Positions 8,376 to 16,053 of a stretch of 64,000 nt of DNA are shown here, piece after piece (position 1 is the stretch's first letter; each line of letters opens with the position of its first letter). Origin of the DNA: DATBQN01 sp963755825 (lineage in GTDB: Bacteria > Acidobacteriota > Thermoanaerobaculia > Multivoradales > UBA5704); assembly GCA_963755825.1 (NCBI GenBank), contig CAVWLA010000001.1, positions 2,108,001 through 2,172,000 of the forward strand, given 5' to 3'. The notes beneath the pieces are model-generated. The model was not told where the DNA came from and ran no database searches. It saw nothing but the letters and a program-made list of their open reading frames with translations. Position numbers and translations under genes: made by a program.

Positions 8376-9409
8376 GATCCGATTCCTTTCGAGATTCCCT
8401 TCACTCCGGAGTGCGCCACGGAACCGGCATAGGAGCGGATTCCGCGCGCCAGCGCCTCGGCGATCGATTGGCGGTAGGACTCTTGCGACAGCAGGCGGAC
8501 CTCGTCGTCGTTCGACAGGCACGAGACCTCGGCGAGGATGGCGGGCATCTCGGTCGCGACGAGAACGAGGAACGGCGCCGCCTTGACCCCGCGGTCGGCG
8601 AGCGCCGGATTGACCTCGGCGAGCGAGCGGAAGAGCGAGGTCTGCACCGCTTCGGCGAGCTGCCGCGAGCTGTCCTGCCGGACGTCGGTGTAGAGGCGGT
8701 CGAGGATCATCCGCATGTCGGCGAGCGAGTAGCGCGAGCCGCGGTTCTCGGCGGCGGCGAGCTCGGTCAGCACCGGGTCGTCGGTCGCCCCGAGGTAATA
8801 GGTTTCGACGCCGCGCGCGGCCGGGTTGGCGATCCAGTTGAGATGGATGGAGACGAAGAGGTCGGCGCCGGCGCGGTTGGCGACGTCCGCCCGATCCTCG
8901 AGCGCCACGGCGCGGTCCTCCTCGCGCGTCATCAGCACCTGGAAGTCGTGCTGCAGGAGCTGGCGCAGGCGGAAGGCGATGTCGAGCGTCAGCGACTTCT
9001 CGTTGAGCCCGGTGCGCGTGTGGGTGCCGACGTCCTCGCCGCCATGGCCGGAGTCGAGGACGATGCGGCGGACGGCGAGCGGAAAGGCCGCCGGGTCGAT
9101 CGGCCGCGGCACCGGCAGGCGCGGGGCGGACATCACCGCCGGCGCGACGCCGGCGAGGGTCCGGAGCAGTGCCGTGGGATGGAGCTCGGAGCGGAGGCCG
9201 GCGCGGCGGACCCCGCGGGCGGGGGTCAGGCGCGCGGCGCCGAGCAGTCCGAGCGAGGCGAGGGCGAGGAGGCCGGCGGCCGCCACCGCCGGGTGGCGCC
9301 AGCCGCGCCGCGGCCGCTGGCGCAGCGGCAGGCGGCCCTGGATCAGGTCGACGTTGTCCTGGACCAGCTCGGACAACAGGCGGCGTTTCAGGCGATCGAC
9401 GTCAGCCAT
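8372..9409 (-). CDS. N-acetylmuramoyl-L-alanine amidase (Amidase_3), membrane-anchored
   Basis: About 345 residues. The enzyme cleaves the amide between N-acetylmuramic acid and L-Ala in peptidoglycan. A cytoplasmic N-terminus (ADVDRLKRRLLSELV) is followed by one membrane segment (AVAAAGLLALASLGLLGAA) and a periplasmic catalytic domain. The zinc motifs are present: IVLDSGHGGEDVG with a following Glu (NEKSLTLD), SIHLNW, and the late catalytic Glu in ILAEVSCLSN. The start is uncertain: ATG at 9409 or GTG at 9433, neither with a good Shine-Dalgarno. It overlaps the MamK-like gene by four bases. The pairing suggests cell-wall cutting positioned by the actin filament. Confidence 0.85.
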   Translation of the reverse strand: MADVDRLKRRLLSELVQDNVDLIQGRLPLRQRPRRGWRHPAVAAAGLLALASLGLLGAARLTPARGVRRAGLRSELHPTALLRTLAGVAPAVMSAPRLPVPRPIDPAAFPLAVRRIVLDSGHGGEDVGTHTRTGLNEKSLTLDIAFRLRQLLQHDFQVLMTREEDRAVALEDRADVANRAGADLFVSIHLNWIANPAARGVETYYLGATDDPVLTELAAAENRGSRYSLADMRMILDRLYTDVRQDSSRQLAEAVQTSLFRSLAEVNPALADRGVKAAPFLVLVATEMPAILAEVSCLSNDDEVRLLSQESYRQSIAEALARGIRSYAGSVAHSGVKGISKGIGS

Positions 9410-9490
9410 GGGAGACGGGGCGGTAGAAATCACTCATTCAAAAGCGCCGCGAGTATACGCCCGCTGCGGACCGCGCCACGCGCCCCGGCG

Positions 9491-11032
9491 CTACACGCCT
9501 TTGAGGAAGATCCGCAGCCGGTCCGCGTCCTCCTGCATCCCGGTCACCTCGACGCCGAAGCCGGCGAGGTCGAGCACCACGTGGAGCTCGTTGCCGCCCT
9601 TTTCGTCGTGATAGCCGGTGCGCACCTGGCGGACCTGCCGGGTGCCGACGACCAGCCGCGCCTCGGCGAACGGACGGTGGATGCCGTGCACCTTGATGAG
9701 CACCCGCGGCGGGTCGCCGTCGACGCGGTAGTGGGAGTAGTCCTGCCGCCGGAAGGCGCCGTTGCCCCACAGCACGACCTCGGTGCCCTCCGCGCTCTGC
9801 TGCCAGGTGATCTTCTCGATCTCGCTGAGCGGCGTCGCCGCCGCTGCCGCCGCCGTGGCAGCCGCGACCTCGGCGACGGGCGGCGGCGGCACGGCGGACG
9901 GCTTGGCGCCGCCGGCGTCAGCCGCGGCGACCGCGGAGCCGGCGCTCGTCGCGGCGACCGGCGGCGGCGCGGCGGGCGCCGACGACGGCGCGGCGAGAGC
10001 GGGAGCTGGAGGCGTGACCGCCGCCGTCTCGGTGCCCGGCGCCGCTGCCACCGCGACCGAGGTCGGCTGGCGCGGGCGGGCCGGGTGGCGGGGCGGCGTC
10101 GGCTGTCCGGCGACCGCGCCGGCCCGCGTGAGCCAGTCGGAGAGCAGGCCCTGCGTCAGCACCATCCAGGCGGCGCCGCCCAGAAAGGCGGCGAAGAGTG
10201 CCCAGAGCACGATCCGCGACATCCGCACCGGCCGCGCTCCGGCGGCGCTCTCGAGCGCCGCCGGGCTCTCGAGGATGGGGATCGGCGGCGCCGGAGCGGT
10301 CGCGGCGACCGCCTCGGGCCACGGCAGGTCGCGACCGCGCGCGGCGGGAGCCGCGGCAGCGGCGGGCTCGCGGACGCGGGCAGGCGCCGGCGCTGGTGGC
10401 GGCGGCTGGATCGGCGGCGGCAGCCGGACCTCTTCACGCGGCGCGGCGTCCGCCTGAGGACGAAACGGCGGCGGGATCACCGGCGCGACCGGCACGACGG
10501 CGGCCGGCGCTGTCGCGGGCGCGATCTCAGCCGGACGCTCGCTGGCGGGCGCGACCTCGGCCCGTGGCTCGCTCGCGGGCGCGATCGAAGCTGTCGGCGC
10601 GACCGCCGGCGGAATCTCGACCGCCGGCGCGATCGGCGGTGCGCTCGCCGCCGGCGCATCCGCGAGGTCGAAGGGGGTGCCGCCGGCGCGGACATAGTTC
10701 TCGACCATGCGCGCGATCAGCTCGCGGCTGTGCGGCGAGAGCTCCAGGAAGCGGAGCCCCATGCCGGCCGGCTTGTCGGGCGACTCGTCGAGCGGGCGCA
10801 CCCAGGTGACCTCGCCGGTCCCCTGGATCAGCTCGAAGCCGTCGCCGAGGCGGAACTCGAAGCCGAGCAGGCGCCCGACGGGCTCCGGCGTCTGCGTGCG
10901 GATGAACATGCCGCCCGGCGAGATGTTCGACGAGTATTCGCTGATGAAGCCGCTGAACCATTCGAACTTGAGCTGGACGCGGGTGGCGAGGGGAACGCGC
11001 CGGGAGTCGCGCGGAACGCTGTAGTCGGTCAT
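9491..11032 (-). CDS. PilZ-AMIN domain membrane protein
   Basis: 513 residues from the ATG at 11032. Residues 1-100 are a PilZ-type domain (RDSRRVPLATRVQLKF then NISPGGMFIRT and GMGLRFLELS), the kind that often binds c-di-GMP, although the RxxxR and (D/N)xSxxG motifs are only partly canonical here. A long Pro/Ala-rich linker follows, then a membrane segment (IVLWALFAAFLGGAAWMVL), more Pro/Ala-rich sequence, and a C-terminal AMIN-like beta domain (WQQSAEGTEVVLWGNG to VVLDLAGFGVEVTG). AMIN domains localise envelope machines such as amidases and secretins. The topology would place PilZ in the cytoplasm and AMIN in the periplasm, fitting its place beside an amidase gene. The c-di-GMP link also fits the HD-GYP gene at 16054. 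Confidence 0.75.
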   Translation of the reverse strand: MTDYSVPRDSRRVPLATRVQLKFEWFSGFISEYSSNISPGGMFIRTQTPEPVGRLLGFEFRLGDGFELIQGTGEVTWVRPLDESPDKPAGMGLRFLELSPHSRELIARMVENYVRAGGTPFDLADAPAASAPPIAPAVEIPPAVAPTASIAPASEPRAEVAPASERPAEIAPATAPAAVVPVAPVIPPPFRPQADAAPREEVRLPPPIQPPPPAPAPARVREPAAAAAPAARGRDLPWPEAVAATAPAPPIPILESPAALESAAGARPVRMSRIVLWALFAAFLGGAAWMVLTQGLLSDWLTRAGAVAGQPTPPRHPARPRQPTSVAVAAAPGTETAAVTPPAPALAAPSSAPAAPPPVAATSAGSAVAAADAGGAKPSAVPPPPVAEVAAATAAAAAATPLSEIEKITWQQSAEGTEVVLWGNGAFRRQDYSHYRVDGDPPRVLIKVHGIHRPFAEARLVVGTRQVRQVRTGYHDEKGGNELHVVLDLAGFGVEVTGMQEDADRLRIFLKGV

Positions 11033-11157
11033 GGCGGAGCCTTCCGCACCTCGCAAGAGAGCGCCGCCAAGCCGCGGGTGCCCGGTGGCCCCGCGCGGAC
11101 GGGCGGTCGTCGGCAAACAAGTGCGCGAAATCTTATCATCGCCGGGCGAGCTGACGG

Positions 11158-12432
11158 CTAGCGGCGAGCGGCCGCCCGCTCGCGGCCGAGGAAGGTCGCC
11201 AGGTGGCGGGCGAGGGCGACGGTCAGCCGCTCCTCCTCGGCCGCCTCCTGGAACATGATGAGGGCCGCCATCGCCTCGCGATGGACCTCGCGCGACTCGA
11301 AGGCCGGCATGATCTCGACGGCGAGCTGCTTGAGCTCCGCGGTCGAGCCCTGGCCGGCGTAGAGGATGGCGAGGTCGAGCGAGACGAGGGCCGCGTCGAA
11401 GCCCATCCGCCGCTCGAAGAACTCGCGCTGGACCTCGCGGAAGGCCGCCTCCGCCGAGCTGTGGCGACCGAGCCCGAGGTCGATCCGCCCCTCGGCCCAG
11501 CGCAGGCGCACGAGGTCGAGCGGGTTGCCCAGCTCGGTCGCCAGGCGCCGCACCTCGGGCAGCAGCGCCTCGGCCTCGGCGTGATGCTCCGCAGTGGTCA
11601 GCAACCAGACCAGATTGTGCCGCGCACAGTGCTGGAGATGTGGATCGGCGGTCTCCTCGATCGCCGCGCCCGCCTCGCGGAGGAGGGCGATCGCCGCCTC
11701 GAGCTCGCCCTGCTCCTCGAGGATCTTGGCCTTCTTCACCATCATGACGCTGGCGCCGTGGAGGTCGGCGGACTCGCCGTAGAGCCGCAGCGCCTCGTCG
11801 GCCAGCGCCTGCGCATCGTCGAGCCGTCGCTGGTCGAGGCGGAGCGAGCTCTCCAGCCGCAGCAGCTCGGCCCGCGCCGGGAGGTTGCCGGTGAGGCTCT
11901 GGTCGAGGCACTCCTCGGCGCGGCGAAAGGCCCGCTCGCTCCCCCACAGCTCGCCGAGGACCCGCGAGGCGTTGCCGAGATAGGCCCATGCCTTCCCGCG
12001 CAGATCGAGCAGCCAGCCGGGATCGTAGGCCTCGCCGGCGAGCAGCTCCGAGATGCGCACCGCCAGCTCGGCGAGCGCCACGGCCTGCCCCGGATCGTCG
12101 CCGGCCGCCCTCATGCTCGCCCGCAGGAGGAGCTGGCAGAGCGCCCAGGTGTGGTACCTCTCGTCGTCGCGCACGCGGGCGAGCTGCGCATCGGCCGGCT
12201 GCGCCAGGAGCTCGGCGAGGAGCGCCGGTGCCTCGCGCCCCTCGAAGAGGGCCACCCGCTCGTCCCAGTGCCCCACCTCCGCCTGCAGCCGGCGCAGCTC
12301 CTCGTAGGTCCCCTGGCAGGTGGGACAGGCGGCCAGGAAGTGCGGCACGACCTCGCGCAGCAGCTCCTCGTGCTCGAGATCGCCCGCCAGCCACCTCGCC
12401 AGCGTCTCGATCGAAAGATGGTTTTCCTTCAC
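11158..12432 (-). CDS. zf-HC2-like / TPR protein, copy 3
   Basis: 424 residues from a GTG at 12432 with a strong Shine-Dalgarno (gggggga). HFLAACPTC at residues 31-39 repeats the H-x4-C-x2-C motif of copies 1 and 2, after the same kind of N-terminus (NHLSIETLARWLAG). A TPR-like helical array follows (for example ALCQLLLRASMRAAGDD, ASVMMVKKAKILEEQGELE, LVSLDLAILYAGQGSTAEL). Like copy 1 it has no signal peptide and is preceded by a gene for a small secreted protein, 158 bases upstream with a hairpin between. It is likely a cytoplasmic regulator or adaptor; the ligand is unknown. Confidence 0.75.
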   Translation of the reverse strand: MKENHLSIETLARWLAGDLEHEELLREVVPHFLAACPTCQGTYEELRRLQAEVGHWDERVALFEGREAPALLAELLAQPADAQLARVRDDERYHTWALCQLLLRASMRAAGDDPGQAVALAELAVRISELLAGEAYDPGWLLDLRGKAWAYLGNASRVLGELWGSERAFRRAEECLDQSLTGNLPARAELLRLESSLRLDQRRLDDAQALADEALRLYGESADLHGASVMMVKKAKILEEQGELEAAIALLREAGAAIEETADPHLQHCARHNLVWLLTTAEHHAEAEALLPEVRRLATELGNPLDLVRLRWAEGRIDLGLGRHSSAEAAFREVQREFFERRMGFDAALVSLDLAILYAGQGSTAELKQLAVEIMPAFESREVHREAMAALIMFQEAAEEERLTVALARHLATFLGRERAAARR

Positions 12433-12557
12433 TCGAATCCCCCCGGAGCGATTGTTCGGCCCGAGCGCGAAGACGGCGCGCCGAGCCGTGGAGAGCGCTT
12501 CGCTCAGAAGGATAGTTTCCCCAGGAGGATATTTCGTGACACGAAAAGACGAAACAG

Positions 12558-12578
12558 CGGGCCGGCGAGGCCGGCCCG
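12558..12578 (-). terminator. Hairpin between second secreted-protein gene and TPR copy 3
   Basis: Perfect 9-bp inverted repeat cgggccggc (12558-12566) / gccggcccg (12570-12578) with a 3-base loop. In the minus direction it is followed by a T-rich run (ctgtttcgtcttttcgtg), so it looks like an intrinsic terminator or attenuator after the secreted-protein gene. The first secreted/TPR pair also has a hairpin at the same place. Confidence 0.6.
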
Positions 12579-12590
12579 TCGAAACCCTCC

Positions 12591-12917
12591 TCAGTGGTGG
12601 CCGTCGGGGTCGAGCGAGCCCCCGGCATCGGCGGCGGGATTGCCGCCCGGGCTGGGGATGATCACCTTCGGCTTGCCGTCCGGGTCGAGCGAGCCGCCTT
12701 CCGCGCCGCGCGCCGAGGTCAGCGAATGCGACGGTGCGCCGCTCCACAGACCGGTCAGGAAACTCCAGGTAAGCTGCAGCCAGTCAGCGCTTTGGACGGC
12801 ACCGTGCGATGCAGGGGAGGCCGGCTGGGGACGGCCCTGGGCGAGCGCCGGCAGGGCGGCGAGCGAGAGGGAGAGGACGAGGGCGAGAGCGGACCGCTTC
12901 AGTGCACGGCGTACCAT
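12591..12917 (-). CDS. Small secreted protein with SLDPDG motifs (partner of TPR copy 3)
   Basis: 108 residues. The N-terminus is a clear signal peptide: RRALKR, a core of ALALVLSLSLAALPAL and an AQG cleavage region. The mature protein has an aromatic segment (SADWLQLTWSFLTGLWSG), then two copies of GGSLDPDG separated by a Pro/Gly stretch, ending SLDPDGHH. The first copy continues as DPDGKP, like DPNGKP in the secreted protein at 2989. Shine-Dalgarno ggagg lies 5 bases before the ATG. No known family is recognised. It is co-directional with TPR copy 3 and separated from it by a terminator-like hairpin, so it is probably made in excess over the TPR protein. Confidence 0.7.
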   Translation of the reverse strand: MVRRALKRSALALVLSLSLAALPALAQGRPQPASPASHGAVQSADWLQLTWSFLTGLWSGAPSHSLTSARGAEGGSLDPDGKPKVIIPSPGGNPAADAGGSLDPDGHH

Positions 12918-13237
12918 GTGCGCCTCCGGATCGGGCGGGCCTCGCGCCCGGCGGCATGCCGCGCCGAGCCCGCCCCTAACCCAAGGGACGTTCCTGAGAT
13001 CCGCAACCGAGACATTGAGCGATATCTCTTTGCGCGACGCTCGGCGTGAAGCATCGCCGCCGCGCGCGCCTCGAATCCGCCCGCGCCGCTGAAAATCGGG
13101 GGCAACTCCGCAGAAATAAAGGGCTTGGCAAGACCTTCCCCGGCGTGCTACCCTGCCCGACCAAGTTGAGCGACCAAAGCCTCAAAGTCAAACCGCGCCG
13201 CTGGTATCAGTGGGCTCCTCGCTTCTAGGGAGTAGCG
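12918..13237. other. Divergent intergenic region
   Basis: 320 bases between the minus-strand secreted-protein gene and the plus-strand M15-like gene. It must hold promoters for both. One sigma70-like candidate is listed separately; I see no convincing box for the minus direction and no RNA gene. Confidence 0.4.
13125..13154 (+). promoter_or_regulatory. Candidate sigma70-like promoter for the M15-like/LysM gene
   Basis: ttggca at 13125-13130 and taccct at 13149-13154 with an 18-base spacer, 84 bases before the start codon. The -35 box is good and the -10 box only fair. Confidence 0.35.
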
Positions 13238-14200
13238 ATGCTGCCGAAGCACGCCGACACCCCATCCCCTCGCGCCCTCCGCACCTCCCTCCTGGCCGTA
13301 CCCTTGAGCCTCTCCGTCCTCCTCGCCGGTGGTCTGCCGGCGATGGCGCAGAGCCTCGACGGCTCGCGCGCCTCGATGCTGCGCCAGAACTTGGGCGCCC
13401 AGCAGGAGGGCCTGACCTATCTGCGGACCGTCGGCGACGTCCAGGACTTCACCCAGCGCGGCCTCCTGGTCCCCTTGACCGGCAGCGCCGACTACGAGCT
13501 GGCGACCGGCGAGGTCTCCTTTCCCGTCGCCCGCGTCGAGGTCAAGGCGTTCATCGAGCAGCTCGCCCACCACTACCGCGCCGCCTGCGGCGAGCCCCTT
13601 GTGGTGACCAGCGCCACGCGGCCGATCAACCGCCAGCCGCACAACGCCTCCGAGATCTCGGTGCATCCGACCGGCATGGCGGTCGACCTGCGGCGCAGCG
13701 ACCGCGGCTCCTGCCGGCGCTTCGTCGAGACCGCCCTCCTCTCGCTCGAGGGGAAGGGCCTCATCGAGGCCACCCGCGAGCACTGGCCGCCGCATTATCA
13801 CGTGGCGGTCTTCGCCGAGCCCAACCTCCGCTACCTCGACGGCACCCCCGACGAGATGCCGCCGCCGCAGATGGCCGCCCTCGAGGCGGCCGGCGCCGCG
13901 GCGCCGGCGGTGCCCTACATCCACCGCTCGGCGGCGCCGAGCTACGTCGCCGCGTCGTCCTCCTCCCGCAGCGGCTCGACGGCGCGCGGCCGCAGCGCCC
14001 GCGGTCACACCACCCGCAGCCGCCGCAGCCATACCCGCACGTCCCACGGCAAGAGCTACCGCGTCGGCCGCGGCGACAACCTCTGGCGCATCGCCCGCCG
14101 CAACCGCACCAGCGTCGCCGAGATTGAGCGCGCCAACGGCCTCCACAGCACCGCCGAGCTGAAGCCCGGCCAGATGCTCGCCCTTCCCGCCGTGAAGTAG
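13238..14200 (+). CDS. Secreted DUF5715/M15-like peptidase-fold protein with C-terminal LysM
   Basis: 320 residues with a signal peptide (core LLAVPLSLSVLLAGGLPAMAQ). The middle domain has SVHPTGMAVDLRR and, 40-50 residues on, WPPHYHVAVF. These are the HxxxxxxD and HxH zinc ligands of the D-Ala-D-Ala carboxypeptidase (M15) fold; similar proteins are classed as DUF5715. A Ser/Arg-rich linker follows, then a LysM peptidoglycan-binding domain (SYRVGRGDNLWRIARRNRTS ... ELKPGQMLALP). It is therefore probably a periplasmic, wall-bound endopeptidase or carboxypeptidase. Shine-Dalgarno aggga precedes the ATG. The gene stands alone on the plus strand. Confidence 0.75.
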   Translation: MLPKHADTPSPRALRTSLLAVPLSLSVLLAGGLPAMAQSLDGSRASMLRQNLGAQQEGLTYLRTVGDVQDFTQRGLLVPLTGSADYELATGEVSFPVARVEVKAFIEQLAHHYRAACGEPLVVTSATRPINRQPHNASEISVHPTGMAVDLRRSDRGSCRRFVETALLSLEGKGLIEATREHWPPHYHVAVFAEPNLRYLDGTPDEMPPPQMAALEAAGAAAPAVPYIHRSAAPSYVAASSSSRSGSTARGRSARGHTTRSRRSHTRTSHGKSYRVGRGDNLWRIARRNRTSVAEIERANGLHSTAELKPGQMLALPAVK

Positions 14201-14260
14201 GGGCGGCGGCGGTCAAGGCCGAGAAGTCCCTCCTCTGCGCTCGATGAACATCGAGCCCCG

Positions 14261-14280
14261 CGGCGCCCGAGAGGGCGCCG
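14261..14280. terminator. Hairpin between convergent genes
   Basis: Inverted repeat cggcgccc (14261-14268) / gggcgccg (14273-14280) with a 4-base loop in the gap between convergent genes. It has no T-run on either side, so it is only a possible bidirectional terminator. Confidence 0.35.
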
Positions 14281-14301
14281 TCGCCGTCCTCAGACGATCG
14301 C

Positions 14302-16047
14302 TCAGCGCACCCGAAACGCCACGATCCGCTGCTGCAATCCCTTCAGCTGCAGCTCGCCGAGCGGCTCGGTGTCGATGGCGCCGGCGAGGAGGCGGTGGGT
14401 CTCGGGGCCGATGACGACCTCGCCCGGGCGGGCGACGAGCGCTTCGAGGCGGGCGGCGACGTTGACGGTGTTGCCGAGCACGGTGTAGTCGACGCGGCGG
14501 CGGCTGCCGATGTCGCCCACCACCACCGGACCGCTGTTGACGCCGACGCGGGCGGCGAAGCCGGCGAGGCCCTGCTCGCGGCGGCGGGCGCTCCACTCCG
14601 CCAGGCGGCGCTGGATCTCGAGGGCCGCCTCGACCGCCCGCCGCGCGTGATCCTTTTGCGGCACCGGGGCGCCGAAGAAGGCCATCACGCAGTCGCCGAT
14701 GAATTTGTCGAGCGTCCCGCCGGCCTCGAAGATGGCCTCGACGGCGAGCGAGAGGAAGGCGTCGAGTAGCTCGGCGACCTCGCCCGGACGCGCCGTCTCC
14801 GAGAAGGTCGTGAAGCCGACGAGGTCGGCGAAGAGCACCGTCGCCTCCGCCGCCCGCGGCCGCCGCAGGCCGCCGCCGCGCTCCTCGTGGAGCACCTCGT
14901 CGATCACCGCCGGCGAGTGATAGCGCTCCAGCCGGCTGCGCACCTCGCGCTCGAACTCGGCGCGGCGGGCGTAGCGGATGCGCTCGATCGCCACCGCCAC
15001 GTAGTTGGCGAGCGCGGTGAGAAAGTCGAGGTCGCGCTCGTTGAAGGCGCCGACCCTGTACGGCGAGTCGAGCTGCACGACGCCGATGATGCGCTCCCCC
15101 GACCACAGCGGCGCGCACATCGCGGCGCGGATCTGGTGCATGCGGATCGACTCGCCGCCGGAGAGCCGCTGGTCGGACATCGCGTCGTAGGTCACCAGCG
15201 ACACCCGCTCCCGCATCACCTCCTGCAGCATCGTCCGCGACACTGGCACGTCGCCCTGCGGCCGCACCTCGACGCGATCCTTGAACCGCGCCAGCTCGCA
15301 GACCAGCTCGCCGCCGCCATCTCCGGCGCCGCCGGCGACGCCCTCGGCCCCACCATCGGAACAGAGCAGGAAGAAGCCGCGCTCGACCGGCAGCGCCTCG
15401 AAGGCGAGGCCGAGCACGCGGGCGAGAACGTCGTCGACCCGGTCGGCGGTGATGAGGACACGGCCCAGACGGGTGAGGAAGCCCAGCATGCGGCGGGCGT
15501 AGCCGTCCTCGTCCGACCCCTCCGACTCTGCCGTCCCCTCCGACCGCCGCGCGCGGCCGTCGATCGTCGCCGTCGGCGCCGCGGCAACGCCCGGCGACGA
15601 CCCCGAGACCGGCGGCGCCGCGGGATCGGCGAGCCGATCGAGCGCCGCGGCGAAATCGGCGAGGGGACGGATGATGGTTGCATTCGCGAGCACCGAGGAG
15701 CCGAGGACCGACGAACCTCCGAGCGGCGGCGCCGGCCGCGCGGCGGGGACGGCGGCCGCCGCCGGCTCGCTCTCGACCGCCAGCACGAAGATGCCGACCT
15801 CCAGCCGATCGCCGACATGGAGCGGCGCGCTCTCGACGGGGATGCGGTTGAGCAGGATGCCGTTGGTGCTCTGCAGGTCGTGGACGGTCCAGGCGCCAGC
15901 CGCCGAGCGCAGCTCGGCGTGGTGGCGGGAGACCGAGACGTCGGGGAGCACGACGTCGTTGTCCTGGCCGCGGCCGAGCGTCAAGCGGGCGCCGGCCAGG
16001 GGGACGACGCGCTCCTCACCCTCGATGAGGAAACGGAGACGGAGCAT
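14302..16047 (-). CDS. FHA-GAF-class III adenylate/guanylate cyclase
   Basis: 581 residues. Residues 20-95 are an FHA phosphothreonine-binding domain (LTLGRGQDNDVVLPDVSVSR, then LQSTNGILLN). A Pro/Ala-rich linker leads to a GAF domain at about 185-360. Residues 395-575 are a class III nucleotidyl cyclase: metal aspartates in VLFADLVGFT (Asp408) and GDCVMAFFG (Asp452), with the downstream VDYTVLGNTVNVAARLE. Both metal Asp are present, so it should be active; cAMP is the likely product. FHA suggests it is steered by a phosphorylated partner, and the Ser/Thr kinase encoded two genes upstream in the same operon is the obvious candidate. Confidence 0.88.
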   Translation of the reverse strand: MLRLRFLIEGEERVVPLAGARLTLGRGQDNDVVLPDVSVSRHHAELRSAAGAWTVHDLQSTNGILLNRIPVESAPLHVGDRLEVGIFVLAVESEPAAAAVPAARPAPPLGGSSVLGSSVLANATIIRPLADFAAALDRLADPAAPPVSGSSPGVAAAPTATIDGRARRSEGTAESEGSDEDGYARRMLGFLTRLGRVLITADRVDDVLARVLGLAFEALPVERGFFLLCSDGGAEGVAGGAGDGGGELVCELARFKDRVEVRPQGDVPVSRTMLQEVMRERVSLVTYDAMSDQRLSGGESIRMHQIRAAMCAPLWSGERIIGVVQLDSPYRVGAFNERDLDFLTALANYVAVAIERIRYARRAEFEREVRSRLERYHSPAVIDEVLHEERGGGLRRPRAAEATVLFADLVGFTTFSETARPGEVAELLDAFLSLAVEAIFEAGGTLDKFIGDCVMAFFGAPVPQKDHARRAVEAALEIQRRLAEWSARRREQGLAGFAARVGVNSGPVVVGDIGSRRRVDYTVLGNTVNVAARLEALVARPGEVVIGPETHRLLAGAIDTEPLGELQLKGLQQRIVAFRVR

Positions 16048-16053
16048 CGCGGC

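Noticed and set aside
8411..11161. Very long plus-strand open frame (over 900 codons) antisense to the amidase, PilZ-AMIN and neighbouring genes.
   Set aside because: It is rich in Arg, Gly, Ala and Asp runs with no domain, and lies opposite clear genes; high GC makes stop-free antisense frames common here.
9491..12628. Minus-strand open frame of over 1000 codons joining the PilZ-AMIN gene with the region of TPR copy 3.
   Set aside because: Only the part from the ATG at 11032 is coding; the upstream part is a shifted reading of the TPR gene, which has its own start, motif and Shine-Dalgarno in another frame.
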